From Acanthaster planci (lineage: Eukaryota; Echinodermata; Asteroidea; Valvatida; Acanthasteridae), in contig NW_019091639.1 in assembly GCF_001949145.1 (NCBI RefSeq), positions 99,360 through 160,163 on the forward strand: DNA of 60,804 bases. Direction: 5' to 3'. The translations under genes were made by a program, and so were the position numbers. Shown here piece by piece: positions 36,776 to 48,700 of this stretch (positions within the stretch are counted from its first letter, which is position 1; every line of letters begins with the position of its first letter). The notes under the pieces were generated by a model, which saw only the letters and a program-made list of their open reading frames with translations, was not told the DNA's origin and did no database searches.

Positions 36776-39700
36776 CTAGAGTATTGGAGAGGGCGGTGTT
36801 ATGTTGTACTTGGTTGTCACGTTTTGCTGAGCTTCAGCAGCAACGCTGAGCGAGAACAGGTGGGACATTTCCATCTCGGTGCGTGCTAGGTCAATGGCCT
36901 TCTCAAAGTAGTCCTTGGCAGCTGCCATGTTGCCCCTGAAAAAAAAATAATAATAAACTTTGATATTTTACACTGATAAAACAATCAAGCGTCATTAAAG
37001 ATGTCTGCGTAATACCACGCACAGTGCATTACCAATGGGCACAATGTTCATAGTGCATTGTTTCAATCTGCACACGATGTATTCCCTGGTTGTGTCCCTG
37101 GGCAAGCCGCTTTACCCAAACTTGCCTTTGTCCAGTCTTCAAGAAGTATAAATGAATCCTGACATTAGCTGATGAGCAACCTGAATTTCCGACGTCCCAT
37201 CCAGGGGATAGAAATATCCTAAATCAGATCAGTATTCAAAAAATGCAAGGCCATTCAAGAGCCAAGCACGTGCAACTTGGCAAATGGTAACAAAGGCAAG
37301 ATCACAAGTATTACTACCCGAATGACCTTAAATATGCTTCAGCACTGTTCAAATACCAAACCGGTTCATTCTTTTGTGCCAAGGAAACTGGCTAGATGGA
37401 CCACGTGCTATGTTGGCTAAGGATAGACCATGTTTACATTCCAACTACGATAGTTCTTACAATTTCATGTAAAATCAATCTTAACGTTCCCATGATGCAT
37501 GATACACGTAACTTCAACAGCCTTATCACAACCAGAGAGACAATCAGTGTTCATTTTAAGAACATGTAAAAATACCTATGGGAGGAGTCCTTCACATGTA
37601 CTAGGTCACAAGTCACCTTCTATCAGGTTTAAGAAATATATACTCAGAACTGCTTCCTAAGTAACCACAAGTGTTCACATGTGCAACCACAGGCTCAATG
37701 TAAGCTACAAGCTAGACATGTGACCTGCAACAAAGACATTCCTGCTCTACTGTTCACTCACTCTTAGCAGTACATTTACTGGTGGTGATAGTTGTGATGA
37801 CGAGTGAAATATACTCGGGAAATACTTGTGAAATACTAATTAAGTACTTCTGAAATACCAGTGAAGCACTTGTGAAATACTGGCAAAGTGCTTCTGAAAT
37901 ACCAGTGAAGTACTTGTGAAGTACTTCTGAAATACCAGTGAAGTACTGGTGAAGTACTTCTGAAATACCAGTGAAGTACTGGTGAAGTACTTCTGAAATA
38001 CCAGTGAAGTACTGGTGAAGTACTTCTGAAATACCAGTGAAGTACTGGTGAAGTACTTGTGAAATACCAGTGAAGTACTTGTGAAATACTAATGAAGTAC
38101 TTCTGAAATACCAGTGAAGTACTTGTGAAATACCGGCAAAGTACTTGTGAAATACAAGTGATGTACTTGTGAAATACTGGCGAAGTACTTCTGAAATACC
38201 ACTGAAGTACTTGTGAAATACTTGTCTATTTCTCCCACCATTCCTGAGCTAACACACAACACCAACCTTTGTACTTCAATAGTTCCAAGCGTCTCATAAG
38301 CAAAGTCACACTTGCTGTCAATTTCCATTGCCTTCTTGATCATAGCGATGGCTCCCTCGGCATCTTTCTTCCAACTAAGATGGAGAAGTCTGAATGTGAA
38401 GGAAACTAAAATATCAAAAACTGAATTTTATTAAGACCTACTCTAATGACAATCGTGAGTAATCAATCCTATGTTATTTTGTTACATTTTTTCTATGCAA
38501 TTAATCAAAACCCATTTTGTAAAAATGCAGTCTTCTGTTCAACACGTGTAAAAGAACTAAAAACCATCTTCAACCAAGACTTCTACGAAAACAAAACCAG
38601 CAGACAAACAGAGAAGGAAAAGTGTAAAATCACAATGAAAATTCAACAGATACCTCTGTTATCAGTGAGCATAATTGATGGGTTAATTTCATACCTACCG
38701 AACTGGTATGGACTTTCTTTGCAAACACTATTACTGTACAGACTGTCAAATTAACTGGATGTGGCTTGGAGTACTACACATATTTATGGGAAATGGCTAC
38801 AGCCATTAGCCAAAGGCTTCCCATTGGGGCATGTGTTATTTCTAGCCATAACCACATAATAAACATTCAGGTTGATAGTCATTGCCGGTCTAGTCCCTGA
38901 CTCACCCTCTATGTACATAAGCTGTAGGGTTGTCTGGTTCCAGGGCAATCGCTTTCTGAAAGTTCTCATCTGCTGTAGCAAACTGCCCCTGGTCACTCTG
39001 AGCCTGAACAAGGAACAACACAAGAGGGCAGCATTCATAACATGCATCAAGAGTTACACAGATTTTTGAACTTGAGTTGTTGAAGTTCAACCCAATCCCA
39101 CAAAGTGTTTTGTTGTTTTGATCTTTTGGAGTTCACACAGTCACATTTTCCATGCATCTTCAACATGCACACTTTCTGCTTGTAACAAGGACATCTTTAA
39201 TTCCCAATGTTCTTTGTTGTGATCATGTCTGATAACAAAAGGTTCCTATTATAACAATCAATCATTTTGACCTCAGTCGACTGTCATCATGATTACAAAC
39301 ATTAGTGATGTAGGATTTCCGACTATCTTGGTTCTGCAAGGTAACTATAACAAGGTCGTCTGCAAAGTCTGAAGAACCTCTAAATGGGTTCAGTTCCCAT
39401 AAAATTGGTATCAAAATAACTGCAAAACATCAGCAAAAAGCTCTTGAAGGCTCGGTATGGTGAAGGAGAGTGCAGAGCTGTGATGGTATCGAGGAAAACG
39501 CACCACCTAACCCCTCTCCGGGTTCATCCAGAGTTGACATTTACCCCAGATCTCTTCCCACCAACCTGAGCATACAGTGCAAATGCCTCGGCACATGCTG
39601 GGAATTTCTTGGTGCTATTCTCCAATTGTTGCATTGCTGTCTGTAGCTGCATAGGGCTCTGGTGAACTAAAGCCAGTCGATACTTGGCATAGCTGTACTG

Positions 39701-42700
39701 AGCATGTGCAAGGGCAAAGCTGCCATTTAACTTGTTACATTTCTCAAAGTCTTGGGCTGCGTCATCGATACGGTCCAAGAGAAGATTCAACTATCAGAGA
39801 GGAAACGAAATAACATTTGAAAAGGAAATGAATCAAGAGGTTAACTTTTAGCATTGCAATCTTTACATGGCATTGGCTACTGCCTCAAAGCCACATCAGA
39901 AATGGGCTTTCAGAGCTATGGCTATGTCTGTCACTATCACGTTTCCACCTGTTGGCAATGAGTGAAGACATTGCCCTAGCTCTAGACACAAGGTCAGATG
40001 CAACCTTCTGGTTATGCTGGTCAACATAAATCACTCCAATAAGCGCTCATAACTGGTCACACCTCCTCTTTCAAATATTTAATCATAATGGAATGGATAG
40101 GAAACGGCCAAAGGAAAGTTCAAACACCCTTGATTGATTGATTTTCCCTGGTAACCTCCGCAAAATATATATCCTGGGCACCAGGCAAAGTCAACAGCAA
40201 GTGATAAATGGTGAGTGCTTAGACTCAGCCCTGCTTCAAGATCAAGAAACAATTGTTTTCACAACTGTGAGGGAAATGAAGCAAACATGGAATAACTTAA
40301 TGGCCCAAATGTTTATCTTTAGTGAGGTTTGAATGTGCAAGAACACAAGGTCATTGCTTAAGACATTATTACAGGTAGCCTGATCACACAGCATACTTGC
40401 CCACAGAAACACAAGGGTACAATTGTTGTGTCTAGGTTCCTCATGTGTCTTTGCATTTGCTTTGTGCTTGTTGATAGGAGACAAAGCACCCTCCTTAAAC
40501 CGCTTGCTGCCGGGTGGATTTTTCTTGAGCCAGACAAGGTGCCGGGTCCTTTTCAAGATTTTCCATTTTCAAAATTTTTCAAAAATTCATGGTTTGATTT
40601 AATGGCCGTTTATACCCACATGAAGGACTCTTTGAGCACTACTCTAAAGCTGACAGGTGACCTTCATTGACTCCTGCATATTTCAGCCAGGCCTGCAGCC
40701 TTGGAAAAAGAACCCAGATTGTGCGGTGTTACGTAAGATTCTTTTGTTTCCAAAACCGGCGCAATGCACTGCTGACCTCTTTTCAATAGGGGCCAGATTA
40801 GTGCGCAGCGGTGCTGTGTGGCTCATCGCTGTGGTGGTAGAGAGCTTTTGTCCCAGGTGGTAATCCACTCACTCTAAATGCCTCAAACCGTAATAAACTA
40901 TTTCAAAACCAGGCTGGATTTTCTCCACTATTGAGAGCAAAAAAATGTCAGTAATGCCCAGCAGCTCAGTCTTTTGTGCTGAGCACAGTCTTTTGTTACA
41001 AGGCCCAACTCTTTTGTCCCAGTTGCGGGCTCCCCGGTCCTGCATATAAAGCCTATGTGCTTGAAAACGGGTCACCCGGCAGGAAGTGGTTAATTCATGC
41101 ATAAAGCCACTAGCATCCGCTTTTACCTGTCCTCGGTGGTGGTAGATGTCAGCATTATCAGGATCGATCCTGACGGCAGTAGCAAAGTCATTCATGGCAT
41201 CGCTGGAATTACCCTCCTGCATGTGCATGCTGCCACGCTTGATCAAAGCGTTGGCACGCAGCTACATCAAAGGAAAGAACGTTTGTGCAGAAGTTATAAT
41301 ACAGCGACAGCAATCAGGTGACTTCTTTTCTCAGAATAACTAAGCCAAATTAACTTTATTAATTCCCTTTTTTAAACCAAAAAACAGCAAAAAGTAGAAA
41401 TACAACAAATGCAAAAGCCAGCGAGGAACTCGAACCTAGCTGTTAATACGGTTCAGAGTTTTTGAAGACTTCTATGATTAGGATCCAGCCTCAATCCTTC
41501 AATCTTCCAGCAATTTCTGTTAGAATCTTCAAGCAGATCAAATGATATGCTGGAGCAGTAGGGATGGCCTCCAGTAAAATCTAGGCCTAAATTGAAGCAT
41601 GGCTGAGTATAAACAACAAATGGTCCTGTGACCTTGATACAATCCAATCTTTGACATTAGCCACGTTTGCCAGACAGCCCCAATCCTTTAGAATCTCCCA
41701 CTAAATGTAAAGTGGATTTGGAGAATTTAGGAAGGCTAGGGTCAAGTAAAAGAATTTTTTGGGAGTTGTAAGCCCACAAAAGGAACAAATCACATTCAAC
41801 AAACAACTTTCAGCGGCTAGGATTTCTGGTCTAGAGTTATACTTAAGCAAGAGTTTTGGCAGTTACCAATGTTGATGATGCTGGTCCGGTATAGTTATCA
41901 TTTTTTCTGTTTTCTAAAATTCTTTAAAACTTCCTGCCTTCATTTACTGGACACTTACAAACACGTGAAGGACTGTGTGGTGTCCACTCTAGCCTGACAG
42001 ACAAAATCTATTGACGCCTGAGTATTTCAGCCAGGCCTGCAGCCTTGTAAAAAGAGCCCAGATTGTGCAGTGTTACGTAACTTTCGTTTGTTCACGAACC
42101 TGTCTCAGTGCGCTGCTGACCTCTTTTCAATAAGGGCCAGATTAGCATGCAGCGGTGCTGTGTGGCTCATCGCTGCGGTGGTAGAGCGCTTTTGTCCCCG
42201 ATGGCAATCCGCTCGCTCTAAATGCCCCAAACAGTGGTCTACTGTTTCAAAACAGGGCTGGATTATCTCCACTTTTGAGAGTGAAAAAATGTCGGTAATG
42301 CCCAACAGCCTGGTCTTTTGTTCCGAGTACGGTTTTTTGTTACAAAGTTTCCCTTTGTCCAAGTTCGGAGACCCGGGCCACGCGTATAAAGCACAGTGTC
42401 CAGATCCGGAATCCCTGGCAGGAAGGGGTTAACTTCCATACCTCCCAAAACAAATGGTAAATCACAGAATGAAATTCCAGGGTGTATTACCAAGTTCACA
42501 TTGTCCTGATGGTTTATTTACTCATTTCTTTCTCTTTTGACTCACTGTTTCACTGCTCTCTGTCATTTCGATGAGTCGATCCAGATCAGGTTTGGCCTCA
42601 GCTGCTTGCCCCATCAGGAGGTAGAATGTCGCCCTCATGAGGAGAGCTTCAGCCAATCTGTCACCGCTACTATTTATTTCTTCATCACAGGCTTCGATCA

Positions 42701-45700
42701 CCCCACCGTAGTCACCACTGGTGAAGAGTTGATGAGCCTTGCGGTAACCATTCATTCTGTGGATGATAGAAAAATAACGTCAAATTCAATCCTAAATTTA
42801 CAGACTGACGAGAGTTTTCATTTCGTTTCAGTGCCTTCAGACTTTTCCTCAGTGATGTCAGATTGACATCAATTTTATGAAAATCAAACAAACAATTCTC
42901 ACAAAATTTTCTTTGTTAGACGGGTCAGGCAAAATGTAGACTTCTCCCACTGACGTGCGGAATGCACTCAGACTGATATGTGAAGAGGCCATGAGCAAGA
43001 AATACTAAGTACAACAAAACCTTATGTTGGAACAAATTGAAACTTCATTGAGATATGAAAATTTTTGAAATATCTCTTTACATACATGCCAAATTAAAAA
43101 AAAGTTGGGTATGGGTCACTCAAGATTGTGGAAGACATGGATTCCAACTCAACTTCCTATGAAGAGAATTCATTCAATACTGTTTTTAGAGTAAAGGTGT
43201 GGATCTTTTCAAAGTCTGAGGACCTGTTTCAAAATTGAATGAGTTTTTTTCCAACTTTTGCTTCTATATGCTAAAAGCAAAAGCACCCACTCATCGGTTG
43301 GAAAGAGCCATGTTGGTAGGCAGTGTTCATCTTGTTGGTAGTGATGCGACTGCAATGTTGCATGTCATAGTCCTTCCTGAACCAGCAACGTGCAGTCACT
43401 ACCAAAACAGCCTCCGTTGCTAGGAAAATATGCCCTCTTTTGATTAAGCTCGGAGCCCACTGAAGGTGTTACCTGTCAACCACCAAATTCAGCCTTGTTC
43501 AAATTACCTGGCTGCGGCTTTAAAGAACATGTGCACCTATGAGAGTCACTGGCTAGAGGCTACAGCTTTTTCCCATAGACTTGCGTGCTACTGCAAGCCA
43601 CAGCCAAGTGATTTAAACCAAGCCAAAACAGCTGGACAAATGATCTTTGACCTTACCCAACATCCCCTGCTCCTTCATCATTATAGTCATCGTTGGCTTT
43701 GGAGATGCCATCATTGGAGAAAGAGGAAAAATACGAGCGGATGAACTGACCGGAGGGTAAGCTTGGCACACGCTCCTGTAATGGACAAACCAATTCCAAA
43801 GACAAATGTTTCAATTCATTGTCCAAAATGATATGAAAAAGCAAAAACTCCATGTCAAAAGCAAAATTTTTCCAGCGTGCAAACCATAACAGACCTCAAT
43901 CCTCTGGAAGTTTTAGGATTGAAGACTTTTGGGGCTTAGCTGTTTGAGCTATTTTTCGAAAAAGTTGCTTTTTTATCACAGCCTAAAAATGTGTGGCAGT
44001 ATCATAACCAACAGACATGTGTTTACAATTTTCAATTTTTTATTGATTTCATATGAATGACATAAATCCCAACAGATGGCTTCATGGCAAGCATTAATGA
44101 ACAAAATACAATACTGAAAAGACTGTTATTTTGCAACTGACCACAAAGATGCATTGCTGATACTGAAGAAGCAACTTTTCACGTTAAATGTCACCTTGAA
44201 AACCTTACTATCTTGGCTTCCATTGTTCATTATAAAACCTGAGGCTGTATCTGACTTTAAGGTTGAGACTTGAAATTACACACAAGTCTATGAGCCATGC
44301 GTAATGTCAAGTCACAGCCAAGTAGTTAGGACATGGTCTAAGGCTACTAGCAGCCAGTCTGGTACCTTGTATCGTTGCTGTGCTTTCTCTTTGCCTAACT
44401 CTTTCAGCATCTTGTCAGCCAGCATCATGCTCTGTTGATGTGAGAAGTTCTCCAAGATACACACTGCAGTTGCATCTAAAAGCCAAGAAAATGCTGCCAC
44501 GTCATCTCTCAACTTGAGAAAAGAACATCCAAATTATAACAGCAAAAATCAACATTTCTGATTGTTTTTAGTGAAATTGATGGCCAATATTAGGGAAGAT
44601 GCGGGAGTTGACACCAAAAAAGAGTTGGTAAGCTGCATATTAAAGTGACCATGATGTGTGGTGTCTCAAGCCACCCTTGTTTTGAGACAAACTGACTGAT
44701 TAATTTTGGAAAATGACCCATTTCACAGAAATACCAATGAAAGCTCTCAAAATGTAAAAGTTTCCACTAGAAATCACTTCTGGCTCCAATGGTTTCTCCA
44801 GTGTAAGTTCGATTCTCACAGAATCTTTAAGCACAAACCCCAGCTGGGCACATTTTTTGAGCCAAGCAAGAAATATTTGGTACCAGTGGCAACGATAAAA
44901 GGCTATTTTTGTTCAATTCTATTAGCCACATTTTTGTTTTTAACTTCTAATATATTCTTTGATATTTAAATTATAAAATAATAACGTTTGATACATGTTT
45001 TGGGCCTTTATGTATGGGCTATACATGCACATGTAACAGGTTATGCCCCACACTATTCGTACCCAAGACATCCCGACCTCTAGATATGGGTGTGACAGTG
45101 AAGTACATGTAAGCAGCTCTGGGAAAATGGAGCTGTGTTAAATATATGACACTAAAATGGTCTAATAGCCAAGCTATTGGTTTCATGCGGGGTTTGTTGA
45201 GGGTGCCAAGCAGGCAGCTCATGGCAGGCAAATTCCTTAATTACAGAAATCCATGTAAATATTTGTATGCCTGCAAGTCAGGACTGTGTGTGTGTGTTAT
45301 TAGTGAGAATATTACAAAGAGCAACTTGTGCATGAACCATGGTGGTGTTAACGGGGTGGGGAAGGCATGGAAGGAGAAGGGACAGAGAAGCCATGGGGGA
45401 GTCTACTCACCTTCTAAACACTTCATTTTTTGGTTCATGTTCTCAAAAGATTTAGCTCGTCTGAATAGTGCTTTGACGTAGCGTGAGTTCAACTCCAAAG
45501 CCTTGGTGCAATCAGCCACAACCTGTGCATAATTTTTCTGTAAGAAAAAAGACAAGAAGTAATCATTGCAGTGCATTAAAAATAAATAGGTTCTCTGCTT
45601 GGAAACCTGACTCTGGAACAACACTCCTGAAGTAAACATTACCAGTTTCCAACAAATTCTTAAATTGACACTCAGAAAACAATTCTTTTGGGTATCATCT

Positions 45701-48700
45701 GGTAATGCAGGATGCCTCATTAGGTGAAAACATCAATTGTTTTATTAACCACTTCCAGCCGGGGGCTCCGGTACCGGAGGCATAGGCCTTATATTCTTGG
45801 CCGGGGTCTCAGAAATCGGAACTTTACTAAAAAAAAAAAAAAATGGCTGGGCGTTTCTTCAAAGGTTTGGTGCTGTCAGTTAAAAAGTTTAGGCCATCAT
45901 TGGAGGTAAATAAATTGGTCCAAGGCAATGATGGGTTGCTGGGGCCAGAGAATTGGGACTTTATTTTATAGCCAGGGTGACCGAACTTGTAAGAGCCTGT
46001 AATAAAATTCCGAGCTGCTGAGAGCTGCCGGGCTCTGCCAATCAATCCCCGTATTCTTTCAGCGCAGAGCTCTGACATTAGCGGAGGTAATCCGTGTATT
46101 GTTTGTGCAGAGCGCATTTGTTCGCGCTGCCAGGCGCTCGTAGTGGATTATCACTGCACTGCACTGAAGACAAAGCGCAGGCTGTGCAGGCTCATTATGC
46201 ACCTGTGCCCCATGAATGACCCGGCCCGGGCGCTGCTGGCCCTTGCCACGTTGACTGGGCTCGGCCCTTGCTGCTTGAGAATAAAATCGCCATGCAGTGG
46301 CTACATGTGTTTATATTGAGTATAGTGTTATCAGAGCACAGACAACATGGCTGAAGTTATATCTGGAGAGTCCAGTTCTTCCAGTGAAAGCGAGTTTTAT
46401 CTGAGTTCAGACGAAGGTTCTTCGTCTTCTTTATCACCGCCGTCACCTGCTCAAGTACAGTCAAGTACAGAAATTGACAGTGATGTACCCTTGGCGGTAT
46501 ATGCCAAGTGCAAGAGACAGTCCCGCACACAGACCGCCACGTCGACCAGCAGCAGTGCCGCACCATTCCGGTGGACAGATGAAGACAGTACACTGCTGAA
46601 GTACGGCTTCACCGGTAATGGTGGTGCCGTCGATCCCCACCTGCATCGCAGCTCGACCTGCAGTGAAGCCTTTGAACTGTTTTTTGACGACGTTCTCTAC
46701 AAGACAGTGCAAGAGACCAACCGGTATGCCGTGCAGAGGCCTGCTACGACATCGGCGCACATGCGATCATAGACTGATCTGAACACTAGAGAACTGAAGG
46801 CCTTTCTGGGCCTTTGCATAATGACGGGCATTGCGAAGCACCCCACCCTTCATAGCTTCTGGTCCACCCACCCACTACTGAAGATGAGCCTATTCCCGTC
46901 CGTCATGCCCTGAGATCGCTTCCTTGCCATCCTGCAGTCCCTGCACTTCAACGATAACACCACCATGCCAGATGACTGCACCGACCGCCTCTTCAAAGTG
47001 TGCCCAGTCGTCGACCATCTTGCTCAGAAGTTTGCCACAGTCTACGTTCCTCGACGGGACATTTCCGTCGACGACTTCCTGTTGAAGTTTTACGGGGCGA
47101 ATCTGCTTTGCTACCTACAACCCCAGAAAGAGGGCCCGCTTCGGCATCAAGATGTAAAATTTGTGCCAGAGCACCGGGAGTGCCGCTGGGTACTCCTACA
47201 ACTTCAAAATCTACACCGGCCAAAGTAAAGGAGACCTCCCAGCAACTACACAAGTGGTAATGGACCTGGTAAACGACTTAAGCGGCAAGGGCTACAACCT
47301 TGCCCTCGACTGGGCCTTCAGCAGTCCCGATTTGTTTCGACGACTTCACAACCAGAAGTTCAACATCGTCAGTACCGTCATGGCGAACAGAAAAGGGATG
47401 CTGAAACACCTGCAGTCCGTCAAGCTGAAGCGGGGCGAAACAGCTTTCCGGTCGGCCGACCTGGGAGCCAGCGGTTCTCTCCTGGCCATGGTGTGGCGAG
47501 ACAAGCGCAACATCCGTATGCTCTCCACCATGCATACGGCAGACATCCGTGGCAACGGCAAGCAAGACAGGACAGGGCAAGAAAAGCAGAAACCGACCTG
47601 TGTCATCGAATACAACGCCCTGATGGGGGGCGTTGACAAGAGCGACCAACTAGCAGCAAATCATTGAGCAACTCGTAAGTCCCTCAAGTGGTACAAGAAG
47701 CTCTTCTTCTACCTGCTCGCCTTGACGCTGGTGAACAGCTACGCCGTGTACCTGGCCATTGGTCACCGCCTCTCCTTCCTCGACTACCGCTTGGGTCTTG
47801 TCCGTGAGCTGCTGTTCGACGAGCCCTTGCCCGAGTACCGCCCTCAGCACGATACTCCACCAGTCACCAACTCCCGCTTCGTCAGCCGACACTTCCCCGT
47901 AGATTTTGAGAGGACCAGCTATGGCGGCTTCCGCTACCGGCAGTGTGTCCTCTGCGCTTCCCGTGATCGGCGAAAGAAGACACACTTCGAGTGCGACACG
48001 TGCCACCAGCCCCTCTGCGTCGCCCCCTGCTTCAAGGAGTACCATACTGTCCACTAATTGACACTTTGAACATTTACTTTCATGGACATTTTCAGGACAT
48101 TATATTTTGTGTTTTTCATGACTTGATGCCCCACCTATCTGGTGTAAAACAATATGTCATTTACTGGTGGTTTTAGGAGTTGTCATAGTTTCAACNNNNN
48201 NNNNNNNNNNNNNNNNNNNNNNNNNNNNNNNNNNNNNNNNNNNNNNNNNNNNNNNNNNNNNNNNNNNNNNNNNNNNNNNNNNNNNNNNNNNNNNNNNNNN
48301 NNNNNNNNNNNNNNNNNNNNNNNNNNNNNNNNNNNNNNNNNNNNNNNNNNNNNNNNNNNNNNNNNNNNNNNNNNNNNNNNNNNNNNNNNNNNNNNNNNNN
48401 NNNNNNNNNNNNNNNNNNNNNNNNNNNNNNNNNNNNNNNNNNNNNNNNNNNNNNNNNNNNNNNNNNNNNNNNNNNNNNNNNNNNNNNNNNNNNNNNNNNN
48501 NNNNNNNNNNNNNNNNNNNNNNNNNNNNNNNNNNNNNNNNTTTTTTTTTTACGAGTTTTGCTTTTTATTTCATTAGACAGAGTGGAAATTTATTTTACTA
48601 TGTTTATGAGTTCAACTATTTCAATGAGAAATGAAAAGAAAACACGAGAGAAATGACAACAAGAAAATAAGAGAAAAAGAAGCTCTCTCCAAATATTTGT

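Noticed and set aside
37799-38223. CRISPR-like array
   Set aside because: The repeats are contiguous 11-mers without unique spacers in a eukaryotic intron; it is a minisatellite.
47278-48054. Long minus-strand frames over the piggyBac transposase
   Set aside because: Antisense shadows of a GC-rich coding region; the plus frames hold all family motifs.
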